Shown in pieces: positions 1 to 11,600 of a stretch of 64,000 nt of DNA. The notes beneath the pieces were generated by a model. That model saw only the letters and a list, made by a program, of their open reading frames with translations, did not search any database and was not told where the DNA came from. The position numbers and the translations under genes were made by a program. Position 1 is the stretch's first letter. Each line of letters begins with the position of its first letter. Source of the DNA: Hymenochaete sp. R1 (taxonomy: Eukaryota > Basidiomycota > Agaricomycetes > Hymenochaetales > Hymenochaetaceae); the NCBI GenBank assembly GCA_019400425.1, contig JAFREE010000008.1, forward strand, positions 1 to 64,000, in the 5' to 3' direction.

Positions 1-650
1 ACACTTCAGGCCGGAGCCTGAGTGCAGATCTCTTGAACCTCTGTCACGTGACCTCGCTTTGTCAGACTCCTGATCACGCATTGATCAGACTCTAACAATT
101 CAAACATCAACTATTTATTACATTTACAAGCAGCACAAAAACATGCGAAGCTATCATCAATGAGGACGACAGTCGCGATGGCGGCAGCGGCGGACATCCT
201 GTCCGGCGCCATTTGCGAGTGGAACCGGCGCGGTCGTCGACAAAGACGTGGAAGTGTCAGTCGAGCTGGTATCGGTCGAACTGGTGTCAGTCGAGCTCGT
301 GGTGGCGACTGCGGTCGCGGGTATGATGAGATCCGGCGGCGCGGTCGTGCGCGCACTAATTAAAGTAAGTTGTGTTTTTTTATAAAGGAAAAAGAAGAAA
401 GAACTTACGAGTTCTCTACTAGGACTTTTTTCTTTTTTTTACTCTCTGCTACCCATTCGCAGACCGTGCAGAGGCCATCCCCGACCCCCTGCACGAACTC
501 CACCGTCCCGCCTACTACCAACCAAAACCCCACCCCCAACCCAATCCCAGACAAAAAACCCCCGCCATAAAACACATTGGAGACAATGTTTACGGTGTTT
601 TTCAACAGTGTAAGCATATCTTTTAATATATTAATACATTTCGCGCAATA
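1..650. other. No gene recognised (left edge)
   Basis: Short overlapping open frames occur on both strands, but none has a recognisable motif, a convincing splice pattern or similarity to other genes in the window. Read in place, the stretch looks like non-coding or decayed sequence next to the degenerate region that follows. Confidence 0.4.
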
Positions 651-689
651 ATTAAGAAAAACAAACAGACTTTCGGCGCGGAGCGTTAA

Positions 690-880
690 CACAAGCGGAC
701 TCGGCGTGCGCGAAGAGATGGTCGAAGGGATAGTAAGTAAACGCGGCTGTTTTGAGCCGTTTGGATGGGACCAAGAGAGTACGATTGAGAATATGTGCTA
801 GTACGAGCGCGTTCGTGGGCGCAATGGGTCGCTTGTCGCTGATGGACTGCTCGTCGTTGCAGAACAAGATGTTGCGCGTC
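690..880 (-). pseudogene. Fragment resembling a fungal O-fucosyltransferase-like glycosyltransferase
   Basis: An open minus-strand stretch contains the segments NALVLAHILNRTLLVPSKR and YYPFDHLFAHAE. These resemble the N-terminal nucleotide-sugar-binding part of fungal proteins related to GDP-fucose O-fucosyltransferases, where a 'N-A-L-x-L-A-x-x-L-N-R-T-L-x-V-P' block is followed by a 'PFD' block. No signal anchor, downstream catalytic region or flanking exon can be read, and the frame soon runs into A/T-rich non-coding sequence. I read it as an isolated exon-sized relic. The family assignment is from memory of the motif and is tentative. It could be a chance frame. Confidence 0.35.
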
Positions 881-1117
881 GGCGACGCGCTATGCGCATC
901 GTCGATCTTACTCAGTCCACCGGAGCCTTTTTTGGCTCCTTGTTGATCAGCATAGGATTTTTTTATTTTATTTTTACTTTTCTTCATATCTCGAGTCATG
1001 GCCTAATGCCATGACGTCGTTAAACATGTTAGGTAAGTCCTTCACCTTATCAAAGTCTCGTGTTACTGATTTACTATGGATTTGTTTTTTTAAGTATAGG
1101 AATAACGCCGACAATGG

Positions 1118-1260
1118 CCCGTTACTACGCGTACTACGCGTAGTAACGGGTCCCGTAGCCCGTAGCGGCCCTCAAAAACTACGGGCTGCCCGTTACTACG
1201 GGTCCCGTAGCCCGTAGTGCGCCCGTTCAACTACGTGAAACTACGCGTAGCCCGTTAACG
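1118..1260. repeat. Palindromic CCCGTAG / CTACGGG repeat field
   Basis: Positions 1118-1150 form a perfect 33-bp palindrome: two 16-base arms starting CCCGTTACTACGCGTA around a single central base. The next 110 bases are built from permuted copies of CCCGTAG, CTACGGG, CGTTACTACG and CTACGCGTAG in both orientations, so many overlapping hairpins are possible. It contains no open frame of note. The 3' end of the NACHT-WD40 pseudogene stops at its right edge. It could be a miniature dispersed repeat or part of a larger transposon terminus; only copy number in the genome would tell. Confidence 0.85.
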
Positions 1261-1274
1261 CAACGGAGTACAGC

Positions 1275-3990
1275 CCTAATTGCCTGCAAGCTCACCCGAG
1301 CCGCATCCCACAGGGTTCCATCGAATGAGCTTGTCGCCCAAACATCGCCATTTGGTGAAAACACACCTGAAAATTTCTGGAAGGGTGTGCTCTGAAAAGA
1401 CTTATTTTGCATATTCCATCTTGTGAGTCGTATATATTAAGCGCGCCACCTAAATCACCAGATGCTAAGCATTTCCCATCCGGAGACCACGTAACGAAGT
1501 ATGCAGATGAAGCGTGTCATGGAATAAAATCCGAAACATCACTTTGAGTGATTCTGAAACTGTCATTTCTTTCTTCGAGAAGTCGCTGATTGCGAATGAC
1601 CTTTTGAATACTGCTTTTGCTCTGTCTCCGAGCGTCCTCCACGTGCACTCGTGGTTCGTGGGTATCTCCGAGACTGGATCTCGAACAATCAAAGCACCAG
1701 CCTTGTAATCCCAGACATGGACCGAATGGTCACTCGATGCCAATGGAATGCGTGATCCGTCCGGAGAATAGGCTACGGAAAATACGCGATCTGTTTGCCT
1801 GCCCATTTCTCTATGAACTCGCTTTTCCTTTTCAAATCCGATGACATTGATCGCGTATTTCGATGCGCCCACGATCTGAGAACCATCGGAAGAGAATGAA
1901 GCGAAGGTATTGTCAATGGTGAACTTTGCTGAAAAGATTCCTGATTTCGCATCCCAAGCATAGACTGTGGAAAGGGTTCCAGCAAGAATTACGCACAGTC
2001 TGGCGAAAAACCACTAAGTAGATTCCAAAATCAGTCTGTAATGGCTCGCTGATAGCACAACACTCCTTGGCATCCCAAACGCGCAGAGTCCCGTCGTTCG
2101 AGCCCGATGCGATTCGCAAACCCATCGGGCAAGAATGTGACGGCTCGAACTCGATCAGTGTGCCCTTCGAGGCTCGCGCCTTCCTCTTTGCTGATGTCCC
2201 ATACACAGCCTGATACAAGCTGACGTCCATTGGGAGAAAAGGCGACAAATTCGACATCGTCAGTGTGATCTGTGAGAACCTTTTAACAGTTGAAGGTCTG
2301 TAAATCCCAAATCCTTGTTGTATTATCTCCGGAACAGACATAAGTAATGTTCAATCGCGTGAAATGTCAAGGGTCAAAATACCCCCAGTATGGCCTACAA
2401 AAGAATTGCCAGAGGGCAGTCTATTTTCAGTATCCTACGACAAGATATCGCCTTCTTCGAGGGACCCTGATGCGATATAACGACCGTCGGGGGAAAAGGC
2501 AACAACCTAGATGTTCTTCCGAGCACCTTCAAGTCATCTCCCACTTGACCATCCGTCGGGAGATCCTAGAACCCAATACACACATCTTCCAAATTCGTCG
2601 CAAAAGAAGAATCAACAAGGCATACAGCCATGGCCCAGATGACACCCGAGAAAGGTATGCGACGAACAACGTGCGATTCACCTTTGTTGGAGCGCGATAG
2701 GAATTACTGACGCGAGAAATACCATCCTGCCAGTTACACCATAATATAGACTGGGATGAGAGCCAATGAAAGGTTGAAATACAGAGATGTGGAGTGCTAA
2801 CAAAGATCAACATGAAGGATCTGTCCACAGATCTACGCAAATGAATGACAAATTCGACTGCACTCGAGTGTCCAGGCTTGAGCTTAAGAAGATTTATTAG
2901 ATATCTGCTTATTCAGCCCAAAAGAAACCTCATACCCTTGTACCTGCGCTAAAGCTCAGAAGTATATCCCGTGCTGCAGGAGGGCGTCCTGAGTCGATCT
3001 TGAAGTGGACCTTCGCCTCGCACGCTGTCTCCGATTCATTGGCTAGTTTTCTGACTATATCCCAGATGTCGTATAAATATCTCCGATTCTCTGGAACATA
3101 GTTGAGAGAGGGTTCTAAGCGTCTAATTGTCGTCTTACCTTCAAATAAAGTTAATGTCGCCAACGATTGCCTTCGCCGTCTCATCAAACTATCCAAGATG
3201 ATATGAGCAGGACGATCACTCGCATACTCAGCGGACAATTTACCTCGGCCACAGTCTCTGCAAAAGTAGTGACCTATAAAACGGCTCATCCGCCGTGTTC
3301 CCATTTCAATCCTCTGTATCATGTCCGACTTGTCGTCCAAGGCGGTCACCACTTGTTCGCGTCGAATCTTCACCACTGCCGCACATTGGCAACAGATATG
3401 AATACCGCATGTGAAGCTCCAAAAGTTATCTTCAGCTTCAATAAATCACAGAAATCTGCGCTGAATTTCAACGACCACTGCGGGATGCTACCCTGCATTC
3501 CCGTTCTGAATCTTCAAATCCTCCGTATTCATCCTTTCCCAAATCAAATGTCCATAACCACTGGTCTTCTATGCCCGCTTTGGTCAACTTAGTCTGTCGA
3601 AGGAATTTGATTCGTAAAAGTAGTTTAGGCCCGTGAAGCTCCTCTGGCCATATGTCTTGTATCTTTGCGATTGTTGTGGAACTTATTGATGGAGTGCAGG
3701 ACAAAGAACCTATGATACATATTCAACGAATACTGAGAAAGACATTGCGAGTCACTTACGGCCAATATTTTCCATGATGATCTTTCGACAACAAATGCTC
3801 TGATACGAAATCCATTGGCGTCATCAAAGTGGTTCATTTCATTATAAGTAAACTAGAGCTAGACTCTTCTCGTGGCGACCCCAGGTTGTCGACAATGACA
3901 CAGTTGTGGTACTTGATGGTTGTGAGCAGACGAACGCTTGAATTTGAAGATCCCGCGCCATTATTTTCGGTGCCCATTTCGAGACAGATC
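1275..3990 (-). pseudogene. Decayed NACHT-WD40 (HET-E-like) paralogue lacking its NACHT domain
   Basis: Minus-strand fragments match the two intact receptors at 27-38.5 kb in order. The N-terminal region (about 3990-3450) includes a 'LGKDEYGGFEDSEREC' block like LGKDGFERSEDLEREC of the downstream copy. The following helical region (about 3370-2950) carries IRREQVVTALDD and VRKLAN...VHFKID. Only about 90 bases then separate this from the start of the WD40 part (FVSTPHLCISTFHW, about 2830), so the entire NACHT NTPase, roughly 1.7 kb in the paralogues, is absent. The WD40 part is broken by frameshifts and in-frame stops (for example a TAA just after the first blades near 2290). Recognisable blades such as IASGSNDGTLRVWDAKEC (near 2080) and FSVAYSPDGSR (near 1780) lie in different frames. 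Homology ends near 1275, next to the palindrome field. It is non-functional as a receptor. Confidence 0.85.
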
Positions 3991-4259
3991 GGCGCACTAA
4001 GTTCATAACTGGTCTTCCGAGCCCGGCCGTGACCTTTCGACTCTACACTTTCACCAACAAACTCCACATACATATCCACTCTTTTTCGTATACCAACGAC
4101 ATCGCAAGAAACTCCGAAAAGGACCTTCAAGTATATAGACTCACCTCTGTGCAAGTACAACTTGAACACATACATTGCCAACGACTCGCAAACTGTCACT
4201 GTGTACGAGCTCCGGCATCAAGATTACATCGAAATAGTTCTATACCGTACGCCATCTCA

Positions 4260-4955
4260 ATGTCGTACCTTTCCACGCGTGCTGGAGCAGCCCTTGGCGC
4301 TCCCTCTGATGGTTCAAGAACTATCACCATCCACGATTCCCAACCGCGTGAAGGCCAGCGCCCGAACGATGATTCCTCTCGTGGCGATGGACACGGCCAA
4401 AGCTCAGGCCATCGCGCGGAAAGTGAAGAGCGGGAAGATGGTCCTCGCGTGGATGGCGTGTTGATGCTGCGAGGGGGTAGAATGAGACCCAGGGTGACGT
4501 GGACTGAGGATGTGGTGGATAACGAAGGGATGGGAAAGAAGAAATCGAAAAGTGAGTATCTCATTTGCATTGCATACATTGACCTTTCTGAATCTGGTCT
4601 TTTTGTCTCGCTTTGATCGCATTCAGTCTGCTGTATCTACCACAAGCCACGCGACTTCGATGAGTCCTCATCGGATGACTCCGATTCGAGCAATTCGGAC
4701 CGCGACTCTGGCTCCGGATCTGATTCTGGACGTGCACGGCCAGGCGGACGTCTACGAAAAAATCATGGAAGGCGATGTAGACATCCTAACTCTCACTCGC
4801 ATGATGAAGGTGATGAAGGAAGGTCCGCAATGAGAGATGGGCATGGAGGATCCGTGTGCGAAGTCAAACGTGATGACGATTATGATTCTAATGCATACGA
4901 GAGGCAACCCGGCGGACGTAAAGGGAAAGGGAAAGATCGGAACTATGATATATAG
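4260..4955 (+). CDS. YPI1: Type 1 phosphatase regulator YPI1 (PPP1R11 / inhibitor-3 family)
   Basis: Two exons, 4260-4551 and 4627-4955, give 206 aa. The conserved core is RPRVTWTEDVVDNEGMGKKK (about residues 76-95) followed across the intron by CCIYHKPRDFDESSSDDSD. This is the family signature: the RVTW at residues 78-81 is an RVxF-like docking site for protein phosphatase 1 (Glc7), and the Cys-Cys-x-Tyr block follows. Members bind and regulate PP1 in the nucleus, influencing glucose metabolism, ion homeostasis and the cell cycle. The N-terminus is Ser/Asp/Glu-rich and the C-terminus is rich in His, Gly, Asp and Arg, so both are probably disordered. The chosen ATG (MSYLSTRAGAALG) is the first one close to the domain in frame. 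The gene diverges from the NACHT-WD40 pseudogene. Confidence 0.93.
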
Positions 4956-4988
4956 TATCAAGGAAGAGCTTGGGATGCATTTGCACGA

Positions 4989-4992
<4 letters not shown>

Positions 4993-5030
<38 letters not shown>
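4993..5030. repeat. (CT)19 microsatellite
   Basis: An uninterrupted CT dinucleotide run of about 19 units, starting 37 bases after the YPI1 stop codon and so probably in its 3' untranslated region. It is a likely length-polymorphic marker with no evident coding role. Confidence 0.95.
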
Positions 5031-5032
<2 letters not shown>

Positions 5033-5186
5033 GCATCCAATCCATCTTGATCCAAGTATATGCATGTAATCACCTCTTCTCACTATATGCTTTGTACAGC
5101 GCAATCTTCATTTGTATAGTATATTCCCCGAGCTTTGATTAATTCTAGGAAATCCTACGGTATTTGAAAATCCTCGAATGCTCCTC

Positions 5187-6164
5187 TCAGCTCTCCCCCT
5201 TCAAATGCCTCTGCCCAAATACTCCAGTTCCAACTCGTACAATATCACTCCCAGTTTTCAGCGCAACTTCAAAATCACTCGACATTCCCATACTCAGCAA
5301 TAGCTTCCCTCTTTGCCCCCATTTCGCATCCTCGCCGTCCTCACCTTCTGATTTGAACTCCCGGGCAGCCAATGCTTCCTGTAAACGATCTCGAGTCTGG
5401 ACGAGCGTTTCGAAATCTTCATTGACTTCGGAGGAGAGTGACTCGGATAGCGAACCGATGGTCATTAGTCCTTGTAAGCGGAGGCGAGGACATTCCGATA
5501 AGATGCAGGTGACTAACTCGAGCAGGGGATGGTCGGATGATGAGTCGTCGTCGAGAGGAGGTAATCCAGATTTCCCATCCTCGCCTGAGGTGTTGACCTG
5601 AACAAGGACATTTAATCGGTCCTGGCGCGCGCATTTGGAGGGGTTTAAAGCTTGATCCAAGGCTTTCGCAGCTTTTGTGGACGCGAGGGTTTGGATGCAA
5701 TATAAATTTGGGATTGCTGTGTAACAAAAAATGGGCCAGTTAGATTAGGATAGATAGAAAAACTCAGGAAATGTACATGCAAGGATTTTGGACTTGTTTG
5801 ATTGTAAAGTCCCTATGAAGTGCCATCGAATGTCGGTTGGAAGCTATAGGGTCCAACTGTCATAATTTCTGACTCCAGTCTGAGAAGTAAGAGTACGCAC
5901 CTGCTCAGCCTTATCTACCATCTCCTGCACATAGTTTTCGCCAAAGTCTCGTTGCCCTTGCTCATAACAGGCAAGAACATCCGATGAGGGTTTGTACTTT
6001 GACACTGCGACCAGCAAAGGTTTCCCTGCTGAGCTATCTACTGACCGGTCCTGAGGTGAGGAATATGACATCCTTTGTCGGATCTCGGACAAGTTTGCTG
6101 CGATTTCGGAAGACCGCTCAACAGAGGCCCTTTGGACGCTCGTTTCTTGGGCAATGGTAGACAT
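5187..6164 (-). CDS. Pyridoxal-phosphate homeostasis protein, YggS/PLPBP family
   Basis: Exons 6164-5901, 5843-5777 and 5716-5187 join in phase to 286 aa. The protein has the single-domain alanine-racemase-like TIM barrel of the family: LLVAVSKYKP (the PLP-binding lysine is K56 by alignment to E. coli YggS), FGENYVQE, the signature HFIGTLQSNKSK, and near the C-terminus LSMGMSSDFEVA and a phosphate-binding RVGTGVFG. Family members bind PLP without known catalytic activity and buffer cytosolic and mitochondrial PLP, affecting amino- and keto-acid balance. A Ser/Asp/Glu-rich insert around 'SGEDGKSGLPPLDDDSSSD' is longer than in bacterial homologues. It shares a 253-bp divergent upstream region with the FetB-like gene. 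Confidence 0.93.
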
Positions 6165-6417
6165 TGAATATTTGGATTTTGAATACAGTCTGTAAAATAG
6201 TTGAGGACAAGTCGAGGATGGAAGTGGAAGGAGCATGCAAGGCATGCGCGTTACCTTGAAGTCGCTGTCGAGTCTCGAAACTCGGGGATATTGTATTCGT
6301 TTCCTTTTGGGGAGGACCATTCCGTGTCGATCGCTTATGACATCAGGAAGAATGATTGATTCTGAACGCTGAGTTCTCTCGCTGCGGCCATCGTCTCGCT
6401 TCGTTTTCCTCCACGAC
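6165..6417. promoter_or_regulatory. Shared divergent promoter region (YggS-like / FetB-like genes)
   Basis: A 253-bp intergenic region separates the two start codons, which face away from each other, so it must contain both promoters and both leaders. No clear TATA box or repeated operator is visible. Confidence 0.5.
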
Positions 6418-8609
6418 ATGGACGGTCCAGCAGACTCGAAAACACACCTCACTTGGGGAAACGTCGGTATAGGTTTCGCCTTCGTCGCTTTTGATGCTCT
6501 TATATCACAAACATTTGGTCTGGGCGTGGGCTTGCCACTCGTGACAGCTGCTGTACGATGCATCGTTCAACTAGCTCTCATGGCTCTCGTTCTGCAGAAG
6601 ATTTTTGAGGCTGAAAATCCTTGGGGCGTGGCGGGACTCGCAGGTGCTTATTCAATCATCTTTGGTTCTTTGTTAGATTGCAAATGGTTGATAGGGCTCC
6701 TCAGTACTACTAAACCTTCTCGGAACTATTGAAGTTGGTGAGTGGCTTCCATTCCTCTGGGTTAGAACCAAGCTTATTTTACTTTACTTTACCAAGTCAT
6801 TAATAAGGCTAAAATGCGCTTCGACCGTATGGTCCGTCAATGTTCAAACTTCAGCCTTGTTCGCATATGACTGACTCATAACTCGCTACACGATGTTCAG
6901 TTTTTTATCGTCTTCTTAGGAATGCTCTGTTCAACTATTCCGGTCTCAATACTCGGCGCGAACTTTGCTATGAGCGTTGCACCGTTTTGGACACCAGATC
7001 AATACAGTAGGCACCTACTTTGATGACTAGTTTCTTCCTCAGTCTTCCTAATGGCAATTTTAGTTCCGATTGTCGGAATGCTCTGCGGATCTACCATTTC
7101 AGGAGTAGTAATAACATTGAACTTCGTTCTCAAGGAAATACAGTCAGTATATTCACACGCGGTCTCCATAATAATAATTCACTGATGAATGGACCTCGTT
7201 TTCGCATTCACAGCGAGAACCGTGACAAGGTAGAAACATACCTTGCATTTGGCGCCTCGAGGTTAGAAGCTTGCCAGCCCGTCGCCAAGGAAGCGCTCAA
7301 ACTGGCTCTTACACCTCCGATTAATCAAATGAGGTGCGTTACTGTTCGAATTTCTCTGGCCAAGATGCATTCGTCGCCTTCTCTTATGTTGGAAAGATTG
7401 CATCACGCCCTTCGGTCAATTGAGCAAAAAGGAAGCACTGGCAAGCAGATATGTAAAGATTCGTTACATCTCTGAGCCAATCTGGTAATGCTCCAGATAA
7501 CTGAAGCGTCCCCTCAGGGAACGAACAGGTTTCATTAGTTCAGAAGATTCATCTCAGATGAATTGTTTATGCTGTGAGAAGCTGCATAGATATTGTAGAG
7601 AAGCAGGTGTCCCTGATTTTTCTCAGCATCGCCTTCTTGCGCCGCACAAGTGCCCTTCCCGGTCAAACTTTGCTTCAACTTGGCGCCGAAGATGCTATTT
7701 TTGGCGGTTTTCTCCGATGCAGTTTCTTCTTGTTCTTGCGTAGGAAGAACGACTTTAGCCACTTTATGGCCCTGGTTCGCGAGTGCGCGAAGATTGTTCG
7801 GCACAGGGAGAAGTCATTCTTCTTTCTTTGATGGTGGCGGTAGAGATCTAAAAATCTCTTTTCTCACAAGATATCAGCAATATAACATCACAGAGGGTTC
7901 GACTTAGAATACGAGGCAATTTGAATTGAGTTGTGCTTCTGCAGAGTGCTCGGCCTTGGCCGTGATTTTCTGCAGCTTCGGCGCGAGTTGCTATGCGCTT
8001 GTGATATATTCACGGTTCAGGGAGAGCTCAGAGGCGGAAAGGCCTGGCTTCTACATGAGGCTCGCGGTCGACTTCCCTTTTTCTTTCTCTCGATCTTTTG
8101 CTTCTCAATTCAGTCACGTTGAACCCCTTTCTTCGACCCTTCTCCCGCCTTTCTCGCCCCGATGCTGCCTTTACTTTCCTTCGTTTTCCCTCCATCACAC
8201 GAGCACACACTAATATTCGATACATCTGTTCCCCAGCGTTCTCGGAATAATCTCGATCCCAGGCATGATGACAGGTGCCCTGCTGGGAGGCGCGCCCGTG
8301 CAACAGGCCGCACGGCTGCAGATGGTCATCATGTTCATGATTGCGGCGGCTAGTGCGCTCGCCGCGATCATCGTTACGGTGTGCTCGCTCATGATAATCG
8401 TGGACGGAGAGCACCGCGTGAGGCCTTCCAGGATCGATCCGAGAGAGCATTGGGTGTGGCGAGCGAGAGGGCGCGCGACCCATTGGGTTGCAGAACGGGT
8501 GAAGGGGGCTGTGAGAGAATTGAGAGTGAAATTTGGAGGTAAACGTGATGGTGAAGGTGAGAATGGAATAGCGAATGGTGACTCAGAAAGACAAAGATTG
8601 GTGCAGTAA
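6418..8609 (+). CDS. UPF0014 / FetB-like integral membrane permease
   Basis: Seven exons (6418-6643, 6705-6737, 6797-6831, 6901-7006, 7043-7142, 7214-7333, 8237-8609) join in phase to 330 aa. The order of motifs follows UPF0014/FetB: LVTAAVRCIVQLALMALVLQ and IFEAENPW in the N-terminal membrane part, LLNLLGTIEV and NKAKMRF, the central loop YLAFGASRLEACQPVAKEAL, then SVLGIISIPGMMTGALLGGA and PVQQAARLQMVIMFMIAAA. Bacterial FetB is the membrane subunit of an iron-export ABC system; fungal members carry no ATPase here and their substrate is unproven, though they relate to plant ALS3/STAR2 proteins. The basic C-terminal tail should be cytosolic. The last intron (7334-8236) is 903 bp while the others are 36-71 bp. 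Confidence 0.88.
7334..8236 (+). other. Exceptionally long intron of the FetB-like gene
   Basis: Flanking exons end in ATG AG and restart at C GTT CTC, giving an unbroken conserved protein, so the 903 bp between them is spliced out (donor gtgcgt, pyrimidine-rich tract, acceptor ccccag). It contains only short open frames on both strands. The longest minus-strand one (7535-7804) starts at GTG and has no recognised domain. The last 150 bases are a CT-rich tract. An inserted element or nested transcript is possible but not shown. Confidence 0.7.
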
Positions 8610-11600
8610 ACATATACGCTATGCCTGACGCTAAGCAAACACGGCGGCCTAGGCTAGAGGCGTTCCATAAGAACGATCACATCGAGCTAATCTGTAGACA
8701 AATGGACGTAAATAGAAATATTCTCCTGGACAGCGGTGGTGCTGCCTTAGTGGCTTCTCCAGCGTCGTTATTTATCGCGATTCTTATTGACTTCCACTCT
8801 ACACTTTGAAACATTTTCGGGGTTGTGCGAGTATGCGAGTACGGAAGTCCATTATATGCGGGATTGGGAGCCATAAGCCACAATTCTGGCCACTGGTATT
8901 TGGTCTGCAACTTAGGGTTGGACAATTCCTATGATATCTCTAACGTCTCACTAACATTCTATAGGAAAGGGGGGTGAACGCGGCATACCGGATCTGACCT
9001 GACCTCAGTCACCTCGATATCAAACACCCGAAGCCAAACCCAAACAAAACACTATGCCACTCAACTCAAGCTTGCGAAACCAAATGCCGGTGCTACTCGA
9101 CGCGTTCCGGGTGGGTGCCTCGATCAGGCTCGACTTAAATTATTGGACTCTGTTCTCGGTTTTTGCTATACGCTGCTACAGGCCTCCCTAGTAGACGATA
9201 TTCTTACTCTCTGAAATAGAAGTCACTCAGATCAGGACGGCGACGCAAGCAAGGCCGGCCCTGGAGGAGCCGAACAAAAGCGCCACATCTGTTTAGTGTG
9301 CGGGTATGTCCGATTTCTTATCCTGTGCAGTGAGTAGTACTGGTCACTTTCCGAAGCTCGAAGGGGAATATGGTCTGGGAAGCTTGAGGCTTCGGGTGCC
9401 GGCTGGTGAGGACTGAAAACCGAACGCTGAGAAATATTCTATGAGTAGTTATGAGAGAACACGACTGCCTCTTTTTACCATGTGCCAGAAGCTTAAAATC
9501 TGTGATGGTTAGCGCCTTTGTGGGGTGAGGTGATGTATATTGTATTGGTGAGATGTGACGGGATCTATGCGCGCATATCAAACTCAAAAGTGTGTTGAGT
9601 GTTGAATAACATTTACATTTGAATGGCGGGACAGGGGGAAAGTATCGAAAGAAATGAATTCAACACAGTGTAATGCCAAGGTGAGAAATGAAGACTAAGC
9701 CGTGATGCAGGATTCGTAGCCCCGACGCCCGAGACTTGAAGGGTGGTTGTATTCATGCGAGTAACATGAGTAGCGACAGTTGGATGCGAGGGACGTTGGA
9801 GAAGGTTTGCGTGTGCGCGGATTTGCAATTGAGTCGAGGGACACCTCTCAACCAGAAGCCAGAGAAGGTATCTAGTTCTTTACCATCGGCTCGATTTCCT
9901 TCCGATTGACTGCCCTTGTCGTAAAAGAAAGAGAAAGTCTCGCTTCGCCCTCCATTCGGGGGGAAAATGAATACACCTAGCAGCAATACAATGCAAAGTT
10001 GCTACTTGCGTTGAGCGGACCGTATCTCCTGCATGCCGAGTTCTGAATTGAAAACAACAGAAAGACGGGGACCTGAAAACGAAGCAGAGAACAACTGACT
10101 CTGTGCATCGGCGAGCACCTTGGGCGATTTTTTCTCATCGTCGTCGAGCTTGGTCGCTCGTCCCGCGCTGTCCCGTCCCGACCTGAGCTTCTCTGGCCTT
10201 ATCCCGGGGAAACGGTGACGAATAAGACGGCTTAGGATTGTGAATCGTGACTCACGTATGCTCTATCTGCCCGATTTGAGCAGTACGAAGATCAAAAGGG
10301 AGGTGAAGATGTTATCGTTGGTGAGACGACAGAGGCTCTGAAAGCCGATAAGAACGCAAAAGTGCATCTATGTGGATACAGCGGGAAGATCCAAGCCCTC
10401 ACTTTTGCATTTGTGCGCGGTTTGTTTTTTGTTCACGTTGAGATGAGTGGTCGTCGGCGCTACAGCAGGCCAAGACGCTGGAATGCCGGAGTCCGAGCCC
10501 GCCGCAAAAGCTGGCGAGGTGTTACCTTCTCGAAGGTGGAGGAAAAGAGGGTTGAGAATGGTAGAGACCGACAAGCGCATCCGCACACACTGGAACGTGT
10601 AAACGGCGCGACGAGGAACGAGCACGTTTGGGCGGCCCCGCACTCGCAAGAGGGAGTGAGGTGCACGAGAGTGGAGTGGGGCCCGTAATTTCGCCTGACG
10701 GGTGAACGGAGTCTGAGGAACTGGAGGGGGTACCCCTACGGAAGAGAAAGTAAGCTTAAGGGGGACTTCGGGTGCATTGAAGGGGAGCAGTATTTTGGAG
10801 AACAGAACAGCTTCCTTTCTCCACTCCCTGAGAGTACGTACAGTACGTACGTGAGTGGGTCTATAGTCCTTTTGGAAAGCCTCCCCCCGTGGGCGAGAGT
10901 TTAGGATGAGTGAGCGAAGACGGAGGTGATGTGTTCTCCGTTACGATTTTACGAGCAAGGAAGACGACAGGAGGAGAGGGAGGGGGTCAAGAATAGAGTT
11001 TGAAAGGAACCTTCGCGGGCTTGTGCCGAGCTGATTGGCCCTGAGCGGCAGTGAGCGTCGAGGACGAGTTCACGCGAGAGATTATGCAAAGGGAACAAAA
11101 TAAGAAAAGTAAGCCAGTGTCGGCACCTTAGTCGTTGAAAATGACGGCGAGTAAATGATATTCAACCATCGGTTTCTTCGAATTTCCTCCTTTTCTTTCT
11201 CAGGAGCCAGGAGCCAGGACAGCTAGCTGAACTAGCCAGACCTAGAATGAAAGAGGCCGAAGTGGAGAGTCAAAATTACGGAAATCTGCGGTTCGAGAGA
11301 CTCAGACGAGATTATTTGATGTTGGGACAGCGCCGACAAGTTGGCGATGAGAGGCAAGGTATAGCCATGGCCGAATTCCGACGGTGATGGTTATTGACTT
11401 TATTAGGTAATAAACGTGACTAAATCACTACTTGTCACACTAGTCACAGACCTCTCTGTCACACTTTACTTCACTTCTCACTCACTCACTCACTCCTGTT
11501 CCTCCATCCTCCGCCCATCCTTCTTCCTTCTCGACGTCCACCACCCCTCCCATCTTCTTTATTTCGACTGTTTTTTTAAAAACTAAAAATCGTTGCTCAA

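Noticed and set aside
4752..5142. Frames rich in Arg-Glu or Leu-Ser dipeptides
   Set aside because: Produced by translating the (CT)19 microsatellite; not genes.
7535..7804. Minus-strand open frame inside the long FetB-like intron
   Set aside because: Begins at GTG, has an upstream stop, no domain and no flanking splice pattern. Kept only as a remark in the intron finding.
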